Shown: positions 24,740-33,580, numbered from the stretch's first letter. The stretch is 49,540 bases of DNA from Oscillospiraceae bacterium (GCA_021629085.1 JAJXRJ010000013.1:1-49540); one strand, 5' to 3'. A program made the numbers and translations. The notes: generated by a model from the letters alone, not told the origin.

Positions 24740-26434
24740 ATGGTTGATTTGACAAAAAACCCGTTTCATTTAGATGCATCTGCGATCAAGTGGGTAGAGG
24801 ACACCATATCCGCCATGACAGTAGAGGAAAAAATCGGGCAGCTGTTTATTCACTTAAACACCTCTCGTGATCCTGCAGATATGGAGCGCATCCTAAACGG
24901 CTATCACGTGGGCGGTATGCGGTATTTAAATGCCAGCCCGGAAGAAATTTATGACCAAAACCAGTTTTTTCAAACGCACAGCAAAATTCCGCTTCTCATT
25001 GCCAGCAACTGCGAAATGGGCGGCAGCGGCGGCGTGAAGAATGGCACGTTTGTGGCCACCAGCGCGCAGAGCGGCGCATCGTGCACAGAGGAGACGGCGT
25101 ATGATGCAGGCTATGTGAGCGGCGTGGAGGCCGAGGCCATTGGATGCAACTGGAACTTTGCGCCGGTGGTGGACATCCTCTATAATTGGCGCAATACCAT
25201 TGTCAACACCCGTGCGTACTCCAGCGACCCCGACCGGGTAATCACACTTTCTAGGAAATTTATGGAAGGGCTTTCCAAGAGCAATGTGGCGGCATGTGCC
25301 AAGCACTTTCCCGGCGACGGCGTGGAAGAGCGGGACCAGCACCTTTTAATGGGCACCAATCCGTTTTCCTGTGAACAGTGGGACGAAACCTTTGGCAAGG
25401 TTTACAAGACGCTCATTGACGAGGGGCTGCCAAGCATCATGGTGGGGCATATCTGCCTGCCGGCCTATTCGAGGAAATTCGTGCCCGGCATCTTAGACGG
25501 CGACATTTTGCCCGCCACGCTGGCTCCCGAAATTGTGACCGGCCTCCTGCGTAAGAAGCTGGGCTTTAACGGCCTGGTACTCACCGATGCCAGCCATATG
25601 GTGGGCATGTGGCAGCATATGCCAAGAAAAGAGCAGGTGCCGCGCGCCATTGCGGCCGGGTGTGACATGTTTTTGTTTTTCAACGATTTGGATGAAGATT
25701 TTCACTATATGCTGGAGGGGTATCAGACAGGAATCATCACCGAAGAGCGGCTGACAGACGCGCTGCGCCGCATTTTGGGCCTAAAGGCCATGCTGGGCCT
25801 GCATGAAAAACACGCACAGGGCAAGCTGATGCCGCCCAAAGACAACTTGCAGCGGGTGGGGTGCGAGGAGCACTTAGGCCTTGCCGCACGTGCAGCGGAC
25901 AACGCGATCACGCTGGTCAAAGACACGAAGCACCAGCTTCCCATCACGCCAGATACGCACAAAAATATCCGCCTCTATTACATTGGCGGCGATGTGGGCG
26001 GGCTGTTAGATTCCACACACGAGGCGCGGGAAATCATCATAGACGAGCTTACAAAGGCGGGCTTTTGTGTGACGCTTAACGACGGCAATACCAAAATCAA
26101 GGGCCGCATGGACGACTATCACAAAGCGGTGGACGCGGCGTTTGTGTTTGCCGACATTGCAGGCTATGCGCGGGAGAACGTCAAGCGTATCAGCTGGGCT
26201 GTAGCACAGTCCAACGAAGTGCCGTGGTATGCAGGAGAGGTGCCTACAGTGTTTGTGTCGCTCAATTTCACCACGCATCTCTACGACGTCCCCATGTGCC
26301 GCACCTACATCAATGCTTATGGCAACACGCGGGAAATCATCCGGCAGGCCATTTTAAAAATTATGGGAAAATCCGAATTCAAAGGGAATTTTGAAGACAC
26401 CGTCTGGTGCGACAAGTGGGACACGCGTCTGTAA
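24740..26434 (+). CDS. Cytoplasmic GH3 enzyme, NagZ-type beta-N-acetylglucosaminidase-like
   Basis: Retaining glycosidase of 564 residues without a signal peptide. TIM barrel at about 15-350, then an alpha/beta domain at about 380-560. The segment KHFPGDGVEERDQH (188-201) matches the NagZ pattern KHFPG-x-G-x4-D-x-H, in which the Asp-His pair acts as acid/base; ordinary beta-glucosidases lack this His. Variations from textbook NagZ are Asp193 where His is usual and Gln200 where Ser or Thr is usual. The nucleophile is Asp283 in LVLTDASHM. It could release GlcNAc from muropeptide sugars, linking it to MurK and MurQ in this window, or hydrolyse or phosphorolyse another beta-glycoside. Co-transcribed with the GPH symporter. 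Confidence 0.85.
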   Translation: MVDLTKNPFHLDASAIKWVEDTISAMTVEEKIGQLFIHLNTSRDPADMERILNGYHVGGMRYLNASPEEIYDQNQFFQTHSKIPLLIASNCEMGGSGGVKNGTFVATSAQSGASCTEETAYDAGYVSGVEAEAIGCNWNFAPVVDILYNWRNTIVNTRAYSSDPDRVITLSRKFMEGLSKSNVAACAKHFPGDGVEERDQHLLMGTNPFSCEQWDETFGKVYKTLIDEGLPSIMVGHICLPAYSRKFVPGILDGDILPATLAPEIVTGLLRKKLGFNGLVLTDASHMVGMWQHMPRKEQVPRAIAAGCDMFLFFNDLDEDFHYMLEGYQTGIITEERLTDALRRILGLKAMLGLHEKHAQGKLMPPKDNLQRVGCEEHLGLAARAADNAITLVKDTKHQLPITPDTHKNIRLYYIGGDVGGLLDSTHEAREIIIDELTKAGFCVTLNDGNTKIKGRMDDYHKAVDAAFVFADIAGYARENVKRISWAVAQSNEVPWYAGEVPTVFVSLNFTTHLYDVPMCRTYINAYGNTREIIRQAILKIMGKSEFKGNFEDTVWCDKWDTRL

Positions 26435-26441
26435 ACAGAAA

Positions 26442-26478
26442 AACCCCCGCCCGGCAAACTGCCGCCGGAGCGGGGGTT
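26442..26478. terminator. Bidirectional terminator between the GH3 and DUF1919 genes
   Basis: AACCCCCGC (26442-26450) pairs with GCGGGGGTT (26470-26478) between two convergent genes. The right arm overlaps the stop codon of the leftward gene at 26477. Confidence 0.8.
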
Positions 26479-27145
26479 ATTGTTTTCCAATCCGCAAATG
26501 TTCTCGCCCGCACAGCCAGTTGGCATAGTTGAATTCGCGCTCAAACGGGCGCAGGCCGTCTAGGCCTGTCACGCTGTAGGCACCCACCGCGGCCTGGGTT
26601 TCATATTGTTTGAGGCAAAAGGTATGGGGGATATCAGGCCGCTCTTTTGCGGTGAAGATTACCAACCCCTTTAAATTTGCCGCCAAAAGCCTGCCCATGT
26701 CCGCTTTTGTGAGCCCGTTTTCAGAGGTGACAACAAACAGATTGTCAAAGTCCACCCGTTCCTTTTTGCGCTCCCAGGTTTTTATGGCAGCACCTGCATC
26801 CGAAAAATGATTCAAGTGCAGTGTGATATCATCCAGCATTGCAACTGGGTAGGGCGCGTCCGATGCCTTTAAAATCTGGGGCGTCAGCGCCAAATAGTGG
26901 GGTAAATTACAAACCAGCTTGACCAAATCGGGTGCGGACAGCCAAAGCCCAGCAGTCGGCGACAGACTTTCAAGCTTCAGGTTTTGCGACATAATGCCGC
27001 CTGCGCCATTTTCAGAAAAAATGCACGGCGTCGGGCAGGTATAGTCATATTGCGCACGCATGGCCAAAACGTGCCGCTTACGGTTGCGCCGCACATGCGG
27101 CAGGTGCAAATATGCCGTCTTTAGGGTTTCTTTTAAAGCTGCCAT
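26477..27145 (-). CDS. DUF1919-family protein, copy A (exopolysaccharide-associated family)
   Basis: Protein of 222 residues. The ATG at 27145 is preferred, with AAAAGGGGG upstream; a TTG start at 27169 would overlap the previous stop. Motifs shared with the neighbouring copy: R-x-R-x4-LxAxYD, PTPCIFSENGAGGIMSQNL, LSPTAGLWL, PYPVAMLDDITLHLNHF, ERKKERVDFDNLFVV and IFTAKERPDIPHTFCLKQY. DUF1919 proteins occur in capsule and exopolysaccharide gene clusters and may be transferase-like, but no activity is established that I know of. No signal peptide or membrane helix. Last gene of the rqcH operon. Confidence 0.78.
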   Translation of the reverse strand: MAALKETLKTAYLHLPHVRRNRKRHVLAMRAQYDYTCPTPCIFSENGAGGIMSQNLKLESLSPTAGLWLSAPDLVKLVCNLPHYLALTPQILKASDAPYPVAMLDDITLHLNHFSDAGAAIKTWERKKERVDFDNLFVVTSENGLTKADMGRLLAANLKGLVIFTAKERPDIPHTFCLKQYETQAAVGAYSVTGLDGLRPFEREFNYANWLCGREHLRIGKQ

Positions 27146-27165
27146 TTTAGCGCGCCCCCTTTTTG

Positions 27166-27825
27166 TCAAATGCGAAAGTCCTTATCGCCGTTTAGCCACT
27201 TTGCAAAGTGAAATTCCTTCTCAAAGCCCGTGTAGCCGCCCAGCGATTTTACACTGTAAAGCCCGAGCTTCCCCTCTTGTGCGTATTGCTTTAGCCAAAA
27301 CGAACGGTGGTAATTTGGCCGCTCTTTTGCACTAAACCAAACCAGGCGTTTGCACGCAATCTGCTCTAACGCCTCCATCTGGTCCTCGTTTAGGCTGATG
27401 TCGTCCGCAATGATATAGAGATTGTCATAGTCAATCCGTGTTTTTCGGTCGTCCCACTTGCGTTTGGCCTCGTCAAAGTCTTTGTAGTGGTTAAAATAAA
27501 TGAGGATATCGTCCAATTTCCCCACCGGGTATGGATACTCGGCCTGTGCAACCGGCATCAGCTCATGTTCCAAATACGCTTTTAAATTGCATGCAAATTT
27601 TACAAAATCCCGCGAGTCAATCCAAAGGTTTACAGTGGGCGATAAAAACCGGAGCCCCAAATAGTGCGAAATGATACCGCCCGCACAGTTGACGCTCAAA
27701 ATGGATGGGGTAGGGCGGTTTTTGTCATACGTCGCGCAAAGCGTTTGGATGTAGCGGTCATGCCGCCGTTTCACAGGCGGAAGCTGCATGATAAACTCTT
27801 TTGCTTTCTTTTTGATTTTCTGCAT
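27166..27825 (-). CDS. DUF1919-family protein, copy B
   Basis: Protein of 219 residues. The ATG at 27825 follows AAGGGGG at normal spacing; the longer frame would run into rqcH and is set aside. It has the same motif order as copy A (PTPSILSVNCAGGIISHYL, LSPTVNLWIDSRDFVKF, PYPVGKLDDILIYFNHY, WDDRKTRIDYDNLYII, WFSAKERPNYHRSFWLKQY), so the pair arose by tandem duplication followed by marked divergence. The gap to rqcH is 17 bases and to copy A 20 bases. Function unknown; a role in surface polysaccharide decoration is suggested only by where the family is usually found. Confidence 0.78.
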   Translation of the reverse strand: MQKIKKKAKEFIMQLPPVKRRHDRYIQTLCATYDKNRPTPSILSVNCAGGIISHYLGLRFLSPTVNLWIDSRDFVKFACNLKAYLEHELMPVAQAEYPYPVGKLDDILIYFNHYKDFDEAKRKWDDRKTRIDYDNLYIIADDISLNEDQMEALEQIACKRLVWFSAKERPNYHRSFWLKQYAQEGKLGLYSVKSLGGYTGFEKEFHFAKWLNGDKDFRI

Positions 27826-27842
27826 ACACCGTTTCCCCCTTT

Positions 27843-29588
27843 TTATTTTGCAAGCGAAAGGACTGTCTGTTCGTCGGGTGTCACCACGGCAGTGCTGTTG
27901 TTGACATAAATCACCATGCCGGGCTTTGCGCCGGACGGTTTTTTCACATGTTTTATCTCGGTGTAGTCCACCGGCACATTGGACGACTGCCTGCCCTTGC
28001 TGTAGTATGCGGCAATCATGGCGGCTTCGCGAAGCGTCGTTTCGGGCACGTCTGCCCCGCCTGTTTTGATAATCACATGGGAGCCGTGAATATTTTTGGT
28101 GTGCAGCCAAATGTCATTTGACCGCGCGAGCTTTAAGGTGATATAGTCGTTTTGCTTGTTGTTTTTGCCGGCGTAAATTTCAAAGCCGTCGCTGCTTACA
28201 AACTGCATGGGCTTAGGCGCCTGCGGCTTTTTACGCTTGTTTTTGTCGCGGTTTTTTAAATACCCCTGCTCTGTGAGCTCGTCGCGAATCTGCAAAATCT
28301 CTTCCCGTGTGCCGGCGCCTTCCAGTGCCTGCTGCACCGATTCCAAATAGTCGATTTCCAAAAGATTTTTTTCGCGCTGCAGCCGCGTCTCAGCCTCTGC
28401 GGTTTTCTCTTTGTTATATTTGCTGTAATACCGCTGGGCGTTTTGCGCGGGCGTTAAGTCGGGCGCAAGCGCAATTTCTAAAAGCTCGCCCTCGCTGTAA
28501 AAGTTTTCCAGCACCGCATGTGCATCCCCCTGTTTGATGCGGTAGAGATTGGCAGTGATAAGGTCGCCCTTGATTTTATATAAATCCCGTTTTTTTGCCT
28601 TTTCCAGTGTTTCATTTTCCATTTGCAGCTTGCGCCGGCAGCGGTCCAAGTGGTTGGTCACCACCTTTAAAAGGTCGGCCGTGCGCTGCCGCACGCTCTC
28701 TGCACTGGCCTTTTTGCGGTAAAATTGCTCCAGCGCGGCATTGATGGTTTCCATCGGTTGCACATCCGCCAGCGAACCGTACTGTGTGATGGCAACGGCG
28801 GAAACATCCAGCGGCTTGTTTTTTTCGCGGTCGTGCAAAATGACAGGGGAGAACCGGCGATCCTTTACCTGCTGCATGAGTTCAAAAAATGCGTCCGCCA
28901 CAGCATCTGCCCCGCCGTTTCCCGGATGTGCATCCACGTCGCCCAGCGCACGGAATACCGCTTCCCGGCCAATGACCGGGCTGATGCCCATAAACCGATC
29001 CATGAGCTGCTTGCAAAAGCTGTTCCCGTCCGGCAAAAAGCCGGATGCAATGGTGGACTTCCCCACCAAAAGCGGGTTGAGCTTGCCGTGAGAGGGCGGA
29101 AGCGCATAGGGCAGCCCCGGCAGCACTTGCCGTACGCTGCTCACTGTGATGTCCACATGAAAAATGCTGTCAATAATGGTGCCTTCCGCACTTACTAAAA
29201 TCAAATTGCTGTGCTTGCCCATGATTTCTAAAATGAGCGTTTTTACCGAACGTTCCCCCAGCTCGTCAAAGCTTTCAATTTCGAACTTTAAAATGCGCTC
29301 AAACGCCTGCTGATACACCCCTAAAATTTTGCCGCCCAAAAGGTGTTTTCGCAAAAGCATGCAAAACATAGGGGGAGATGCGGGATTGTCTTTTGCCGTC
29401 TCGATAAAGTGCACCCGGGGAAACGAAGGGTTGGCACACAAAAGCAGGCGGTACTGTTCTTTATACCGCCGTACAGTGATGACCACTTCGTCGCGCTCCG
29501 GCTGATAGATTTTATCAATTTTTCCGCCTGCTAAGGACGCGTTTAACTCATAAGAAAGGGCGCAAACAGCCAGCCCGTCCAGTGCCAT
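27843..29588 (-). CDS. rqcH: Rqc2-homologue RqcH (NFACT / fibronectin-binding protein A family)
   Basis: Ribosome-quality-control factor of 581 residues that binds obstructed 50S subunits and directs C-terminal alanine tailing of stalled chains. Order: NFACT-N domain at about 1-230 (MALDGLAVCALSYEL, PSFPRVHF, RKHLLGGKI), helical and coiled-coil middle at about 240-430 (KVVTNHLDRCRRKLQMENETL), and NFACT-R domain at about 450-575 (SSDGFEIYAGKNNKQNDYIT, DIWLHTKNIHGSHVII). At the position of the key Asp97-Arg98 pair of Bacillus subtilis RqcH this protein has Glu97-Arg98. GGAAGGAAG precedes the ATG. First gene of an operon with the two DUF1919 genes. Confidence 0.92.
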   Translation of the reverse strand: MALDGLAVCALSYELNASLAGGKIDKIYQPERDEVVITVRRYKEQYRLLLCANPSFPRVHFIETAKDNPASPPMFCMLLRKHLLGGKILGVYQQAFERILKFEIESFDELGERSVKTLILEIMGKHSNLILVSAEGTIIDSIFHVDITVSSVRQVLPGLPYALPPSHGKLNPLLVGKSTIASGFLPDGNSFCKQLMDRFMGISPVIGREAVFRALGDVDAHPGNGGADAVADAFFELMQQVKDRRFSPVILHDREKNKPLDVSAVAITQYGSLADVQPMETINAALEQFYRKKASAESVRQRTADLLKVVTNHLDRCRRKLQMENETLEKAKKRDLYKIKGDLITANLYRIKQGDAHAVLENFYSEGELLEIALAPDLTPAQNAQRYYSKYNKEKTAEAETRLQREKNLLEIDYLESVQQALEGAGTREEILQIRDELTEQGYLKNRDKNKRKKPQAPKPMQFVSSDGFEIYAGKNNKQNDYITLKLARSNDIWLHTKNIHGSHVIIKTGGADVPETTLREAAMIAAYYSKGRQSSNVPVDYTEIKHVKKPSGAKPGMVIYVNNSTAVVTPDEQTVLSLAK

Positions 29589-29626
29589 GTTGGGTTCTTC
29601 CTTCCAAAATAGAATCTGTTTGTTTC

Positions 29627-29656
29627 ATCATACCACAAATGGGGAAACTTTATCAA
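29627..29656 (-). promoter_or_regulatory. Sigma-A promoter of the rqcH operon
   Basis: On the minus strand TTGATA (29651-29656), 18-base spacer, TATGAT (29627-29632), about 39 bases before the rqcH ATG. It is one of the two divergent promoters in the 339-base gap 29589-29927; the AT-rich part between them (29657-29798) shows nothing else I can name. Confidence 0.6.
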
Positions 29657-29798
29657 GTAAACTTGAAATTTTGTGCGCCAAAGCGCTGCAAAAAAGAAAA
29701 TATTGATAAATGTGTGACAATTTGGGAATACAAACTTATTCAGATTCCACAAAAAATGAAATTTTATCAATTTCTTTGTGATAATTTTTATTTTCTAT

Positions 29799-29827
29799 TT
29801 GAAAATTAAAAAAGAATGTGCTATACT
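29799..29827 (+). promoter_or_regulatory. Sigma-A promoter of nifJ
   Basis: TTGAAA (29799-29804), 17-base spacer, TATACT (29822-29827). The expected start near 29834 gives a leader of about 94 bases. Confidence 0.7.
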
Positions 29828-29851
29828 ATAAAAGGTTGTCCATAATTATAA

Positions 29852-29898
29852 ATATCAGTTGCCGCGCGGCCATATGCGCGCCGGCAATTTTCTGATAT
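29852..29898 (+). promoter_or_regulatory. Structured leader hairpin of nifJ
   Basis: Nested inverted repeats in the untranslated leader: ATATCAG (29852-29858) with CTGATAT (29892-29898), TTGCCG (29859-29864) with CGGCAA (29882-29887), and CGCG (29865-29868) with CGCG (29877-29880). The GC-rich stem is not followed by a continuous T run, so it is not a plain terminator. It may stabilise the message or be a regulatory element. It ends 12 bases before the ribosome binding site AAGGAGG (29911-29917). Confidence 0.6.
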
Positions 29899-29927
29899 AG
29901 AAGTATTTTAAGGAGGTCAAACAAATT

Positions 29928-32900
29928 ATGGCAAAAAAGTTTAAAACCATGGATGGAAACTGTGCCGCCGCGCATTGCGCGTATGCGTTTACAGAAGTTG
30001 CTTCCATCTATCCCATAACGCCCTCCTCAACCATGGCGGAGTACGTGGATGAGTGGAGCGCAAAGGGGCAGAAGAATATCTTCGGTCAGGTGGTCGACGT
30101 CTGCGAAATGCAGTCGGAAGCCGGCGCTGCCGGCGCTGTGCACGGCTCGCTCCAGGGCGGCGCGCTCACCACAACCTTTACCGCATCGCAGGGCCTTTTG
30201 CTGATGATCCCCAACATGTATAAAATCGCGGGCGAACTGCTTCCCGCCGTGTTCCATGTCAGCGCGCGTGCCATTGCGGCGCATGCACTTTCCATCTTCG
30301 GCGACCATCAAGACGTCATGGCCTGCCGCCAAACCGGCTTTGCAATGCTGGCTTCCGGCAGTGTGCAGGAAGTGATGGATTTGGCAGGTGTTGCACATCT
30401 TGCTGCCATCAAAGGGCGCGTGCCGTTCCTCCACTTCTTTGATGGGTTCCGTACCTCGCATGAAATCCAGAAGATTGAAGTGATGGATTACGAAGATTTA
30501 AAGGGCTTGGTGGATATGGACGCGATCAAGGAATTTAAAGACCGCGCGTTAAATCCTGAGCATCCGGTACTGCGCGGCACAGCGCAAAACCCTGATATCT
30601 ACTTCCAGGGCCGGGAAGCGTCCAACCCCTATTACAATGCAGTGCCTGATATTGTAAACGACTATATGGGCAAAATTTCCAAAATTACCGGCCGCGACTA
30701 CAAGCCCTTCAATTACTACGGTGCACCCGATGCGACTAAGGTAATTGTGGCAATGGGCTCGGTTTGCGAAACCATTGAAGAGACGGTGGATTACCTAAAT
30801 GCTGCCGGCCAGAAGGTCGGTGTGGTAAAAGTGCATCTGTACCGCCCGTTCTCGGCAAAATACTTCTTCGATGTACTGCCCAAAACGGTTGAAAAAATTG
30901 CGGTGCTCGACCGCACCAAAGAGCCGGGTGCAATTGGCGAGCCGCTGTATCTCGATGTGTGCAACCTGTTCTTCGGCAAAAAAGACGCACCGATGATTGT
31001 GGGCGGACGCTTTGGCTTAGGCTCCAAAGATACTACCCCCACCCAGATTTACGCTGTGTTTAACAATCTGGATGAAAAAGAGCCCAAAAACGGCTTCACC
31101 ATCGGCATTGTGGACGATGTAACCAATCTGTCGCTTGCACTGCCTGAAAAAATCAATGCGGCGCCCGAAGGCGCAACCCGCTGTAAATTCTGGGGCTTTG
31201 GTTCCGACGGCACCGTGGGTGCAAACAAAGACGCCATCAAAATCATTGGCGACAACACCGACCTTTATGCGCAGGCGTATTTTGATTACGACTCCAAAAA
31301 GAGCGGCGGTGTGACCATGTCGCATCTGCGGTTTGGCAAGCAGCCCATCAAATCCACCTATCTTTTGGACGAGGCGGATTATATTGCCTGCCACAAGCCG
31401 TCTTATATCTATCAATATGATGTTTTAGAGGGCCTCAAAAAGGGCGGTACCTTCCTGTTAAACTGCGTCTGGTCGCCGGACGAGCTGGAGGAAAAACTGC
31501 CGGGGCACATGAAAAAATATATTGCGGAAAACGATATCCACTTCTACACCATCAATGCAGTGGAAATTGCATCCTCCATCGGCCTGGGCGGCAGAATCAA
31601 TATGATCACCCAGAGTGCGTTCTTCAAGCTCGCAAATGTTATTCCGATTGATCAGGCAGTCCCGCTCTTAAAAGCGGCTATCAACAAAACCTATGGCAAA
31701 AAAGGCCAAAAGATTGTGGATATGAACTGCGAAGCAGTGGATAAAGCGCTGGACGCGATTGTGAAAATCGACGTTCCTGCAAGCTGGAAAGATGCAAAGG
31801 ACGAAATGCCCGAACATGACGGCGATATCCCCGCATTTGTGAAAAATATTTGTGAACCAATCAATGCACAGCGCGGCAACAAACTGCCGGTCAGCACATT
31901 TGTGGACATTGCGGACGGCACGTTTGAGCAGGGCACAGCCCGCTATGAAAAACGCTCGGTTGCGGTAAAAGTGCCCGAGTGGCAGATTGACAACTGTATT
32001 CAGTGTAACCAGTGCTCGCTGGTCTGCCCGCACGCGGCCATCCGCCCGGTGCTCATGACAGAAGAAGAGTATGCCAACGTGCCCGAAGGGTTTGTGGCAA
32101 AAGATGCAACTGGCCCGCAGCTAAAAGGCCTGAAATTCCGCGTGCAGGTCAGCCCGCGCGACTGCTTGGGCTGCGGCGTTTGCGCACAGGTTTGCCCGGC
32201 CAAAAACAAAGCGCTCATCATGGAGCCTTTGGATAGCATGCTTGAAAAAGAGGCAGACAACTGGGATTACGCTATGACAGTGCCCATCAAGGACAACCTG
32301 ATGGATAAGGCCACGGTGAAAGGCTCCCAGTTTGCACAGCCCTATCTTGAATTCTCCGGCGCGTGCGCAGGCTGCGGTGAAACGCCGTATATCAAGCTTA
32401 TCACACAGCTGTTTGGCGACCGCATGATGATTGCCAACGCCACTGGATGTACCTCCATTTGGGGCGGATCAGCGCCCAGCATGCCCTACTGCAAAAACGA
32501 AAAGGGCCAGGGTCCCGCTTGGGCAAACTCGTTGTTTGAAGACAATGCCGAATACGGCCTGGGCATGGTGCTTGCAGTGAAAAAGGTGCGCAACACCTTA
32601 AAAGAGCGCATGGAAACCGCCATGGAAAAAGGCGTGGATGCGAAGCTTGCAGACGCGTTTAAAGCGTGGATTTCGGGTATGGACAATGCGGAGGCTTCCA
32701 AAAAAGCAGCTGCGGACATCTGTGAAGCAATTAAAGGTGCCGACCTTTCCATGCCGGAATTAAAAGAAATCTCCGACCGCACCGACTTTTTGGTAAAACG
32801 CTCCAACTGGGCGTTTGGCGGCGACGGCTGGGCTTATGATATCGGTTACGGCGGATTGGACCACGTTTTGGCATCTGGGGAAGATATCAATATCTTTGTT

Positions 32901-33446
32901 GTGGACACCGAGGTGTACTCCAACACCGGCGGACAGTCCTCCAAGGCAACCCCGACCGCTGCAGTTGCAAAATTTGCAGCGTCTGGTAAAAAAGTGAAAA
33001 AGAAAGACCTTGGTATGATTGCAGCCACCTATGGCTATGTTTACGTCGCACAGATTTCGCTGGGCGCCAATATGAACCAGGCCATCAAAGCCATCAAAGA
33101 GGCGGAGGCATATCCGGGCCCGTCGCTCATCATTGCGTATGCGCCCTGTATCAACCATGGTATCAAAGCGGGTATGAACAACTCCATCGGCGAAGAAAAG
33201 AAAGCGGTGGAAACCGGTTACTGGCATTTGTGGAGATACAATCCGGAGCTGGCGGAGGAAGGCAAGAACCCGTTTGTGCTGGATTCCAAAGAGCCCACCG
33301 GCGAAGTGCAAGACTTCCTCATGGGCGAAAACCGCTATCTCATGCTCAAACAGGCATATCCGGATGTTGCGGATCAACTGTTTGCAAAAGCGGAGCGCGA
33401 TTTAAAAGCACGGTATGAATCGTACAAGAGAATGGCACAGCAATAA
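29928..33446 (+). CDS. nifJ: Pyruvate:ferredoxin (flavodoxin) oxidoreductase
   Basis: Single-chain homodimeric PFOR of 1172 residues. It oxidises pyruvate with CoA to acetyl-CoA and CO2 and reduces ferredoxin, central in anaerobic fermentation. Order: pyrimidine-binding domain (GNCAAAHCAYAFTEVASIYP), gamma-type and linker domains, a two-cluster ferredoxin domain, and the TPP-binding domain. Ferredoxin cysteines are C690-x2-C693-x2-C696-x3-C700 and C746-x2-C749-x2-C752-x3-C756. The cluster near TPP uses ACAGCGET plus a Cys in NATGCTSIW and the late YAPCINHG. The TPP motif is GGDGWAYDIGYGG to SNTGGQSSKATP. Length is normal for the family. Monocistronic, with its own promoter, structured leader and terminator; the strong AAGGAGG site suggests high expression. 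Confidence 0.97.
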   Translation: MAKKFKTMDGNCAAAHCAYAFTEVASIYPITPSSTMAEYVDEWSAKGQKNIFGQVVDVCEMQSEAGAAGAVHGSLQGGALTTTFTASQGLLLMIPNMYKIAGELLPAVFHVSARAIAAHALSIFGDHQDVMACRQTGFAMLASGSVQEVMDLAGVAHLAAIKGRVPFLHFFDGFRTSHEIQKIEVMDYEDLKGLVDMDAIKEFKDRALNPEHPVLRGTAQNPDIYFQGREASNPYYNAVPDIVNDYMGKISKITGRDYKPFNYYGAPDATKVIVAMGSVCETIEETVDYLNAAGQKVGVVKVHLYRPFSAKYFFDVLPKTVEKIAVLDRTKEPGAIGEPLYLDVCNLFFGKKDAPMIVGGRFGLGSKDTTPTQIYAVFNNLDEKEPKNGFTIGIVDDVTNLSLALPEKINAAPEGATRCKFWGFGSDGTVGANKDAIKIIGDNTDLYAQAYFDYDSKKSGGVTMSHLRFGKQPIKSTYLLDEADYIACHKPSYIYQYDVLEGLKKGGTFLLNCVWSPDELEEKLPGHMKKYIAENDIHFYTINAVEIASSIGLGGRINMITQSAFFKLANVIPIDQAVPLLKAAINKTYGKKGQKIVDMNCEAVDKALDAIVKIDVPASWKDAKDEMPEHDGDIPAFVKNICEPINAQRGNKLPVSTFVDIADGTFEQGTARYEKRSVAVKVPEWQIDNCIQCNQCSLVCPHAAIRPVLMTEEEYANVPEGFVAKDATGPQLKGLKFRVQVSPRDCLGCGVCAQVCPAKNKALIMEPLDSMLEKEADNWDYAMTVPIKDNLMDKATVKGSQFAQPYLEFSGACAGCGETPYIKLITQLFGDRMMIANATGCTSIWGGSAPSMPYCKNEKGQGPAWANSLFEDNAEYGLGMVLAVKKVRNTLKERMETAMEKGVDAKLADAFKAWISGMDNAEASKKAAADICEAIKGADLSMPELKEISDRTDFLVKRSNWAFGGDGWAYDIGYGGLDHVLASGEDINIFVVDTEVYSNTGGQSSKATPTAAVAKFAASGKKVKKKDLGMIAATYGYVYVAQISLGANMNQAIKAIKEAEAYPGPSLIIAYAPCINHGIKAGMNNSIGEEKKAVETGYWHLWRYNPELAEEGKNPFVLDSKEPTGEVQDFLMGENRYLMLKQAYPDVADQLFAKAERDLKARYESYKRMAQQ

Positions 33447-33455
33447 TTTAAAAAC

Positions 33456-33490
33456 GCAAATCCCGCAGGCAGCAGTCTGCGGGATTTTTG
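33456..33490 (+). terminator. Terminator of nifJ
   Basis: AAATCCCGCAG (33458-33468) pairs with CTGCGGGATTT (33477-33487), with a T run ending at 33489, ten bases after the nifJ stop. Confidence 0.88.
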
Positions 33491-33502
33491 CTTTTGTTCT
33501 AA

Positions 33503-33531
33503 TTGTACAGCGCGAAAAATACATATATAAT
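33503..33531 (+). promoter_or_regulatory. Sigma-A promoter of the VanW-domain gene
   Basis: TTGTAC (33503-33508), 17-base spacer, TATAAT (33526-33531). Transcription would start near 33538, so the translation start must lie downstream, supporting the ATG at 33581. Confidence 0.72.
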
Positions 33532-33580
33532 ACAAAGCCGCAAAATTTTGCGTTTGGCTTATGAGAGGTGGATTCCGTAT

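Noticed and set aside
27826..28110. N-terminal extension of the DUF1919 copy B into rqcH
   Set aside because: It lies in another frame of the rqcH coding sequence, and a good ribosome binding site marks the ATG at 27825.
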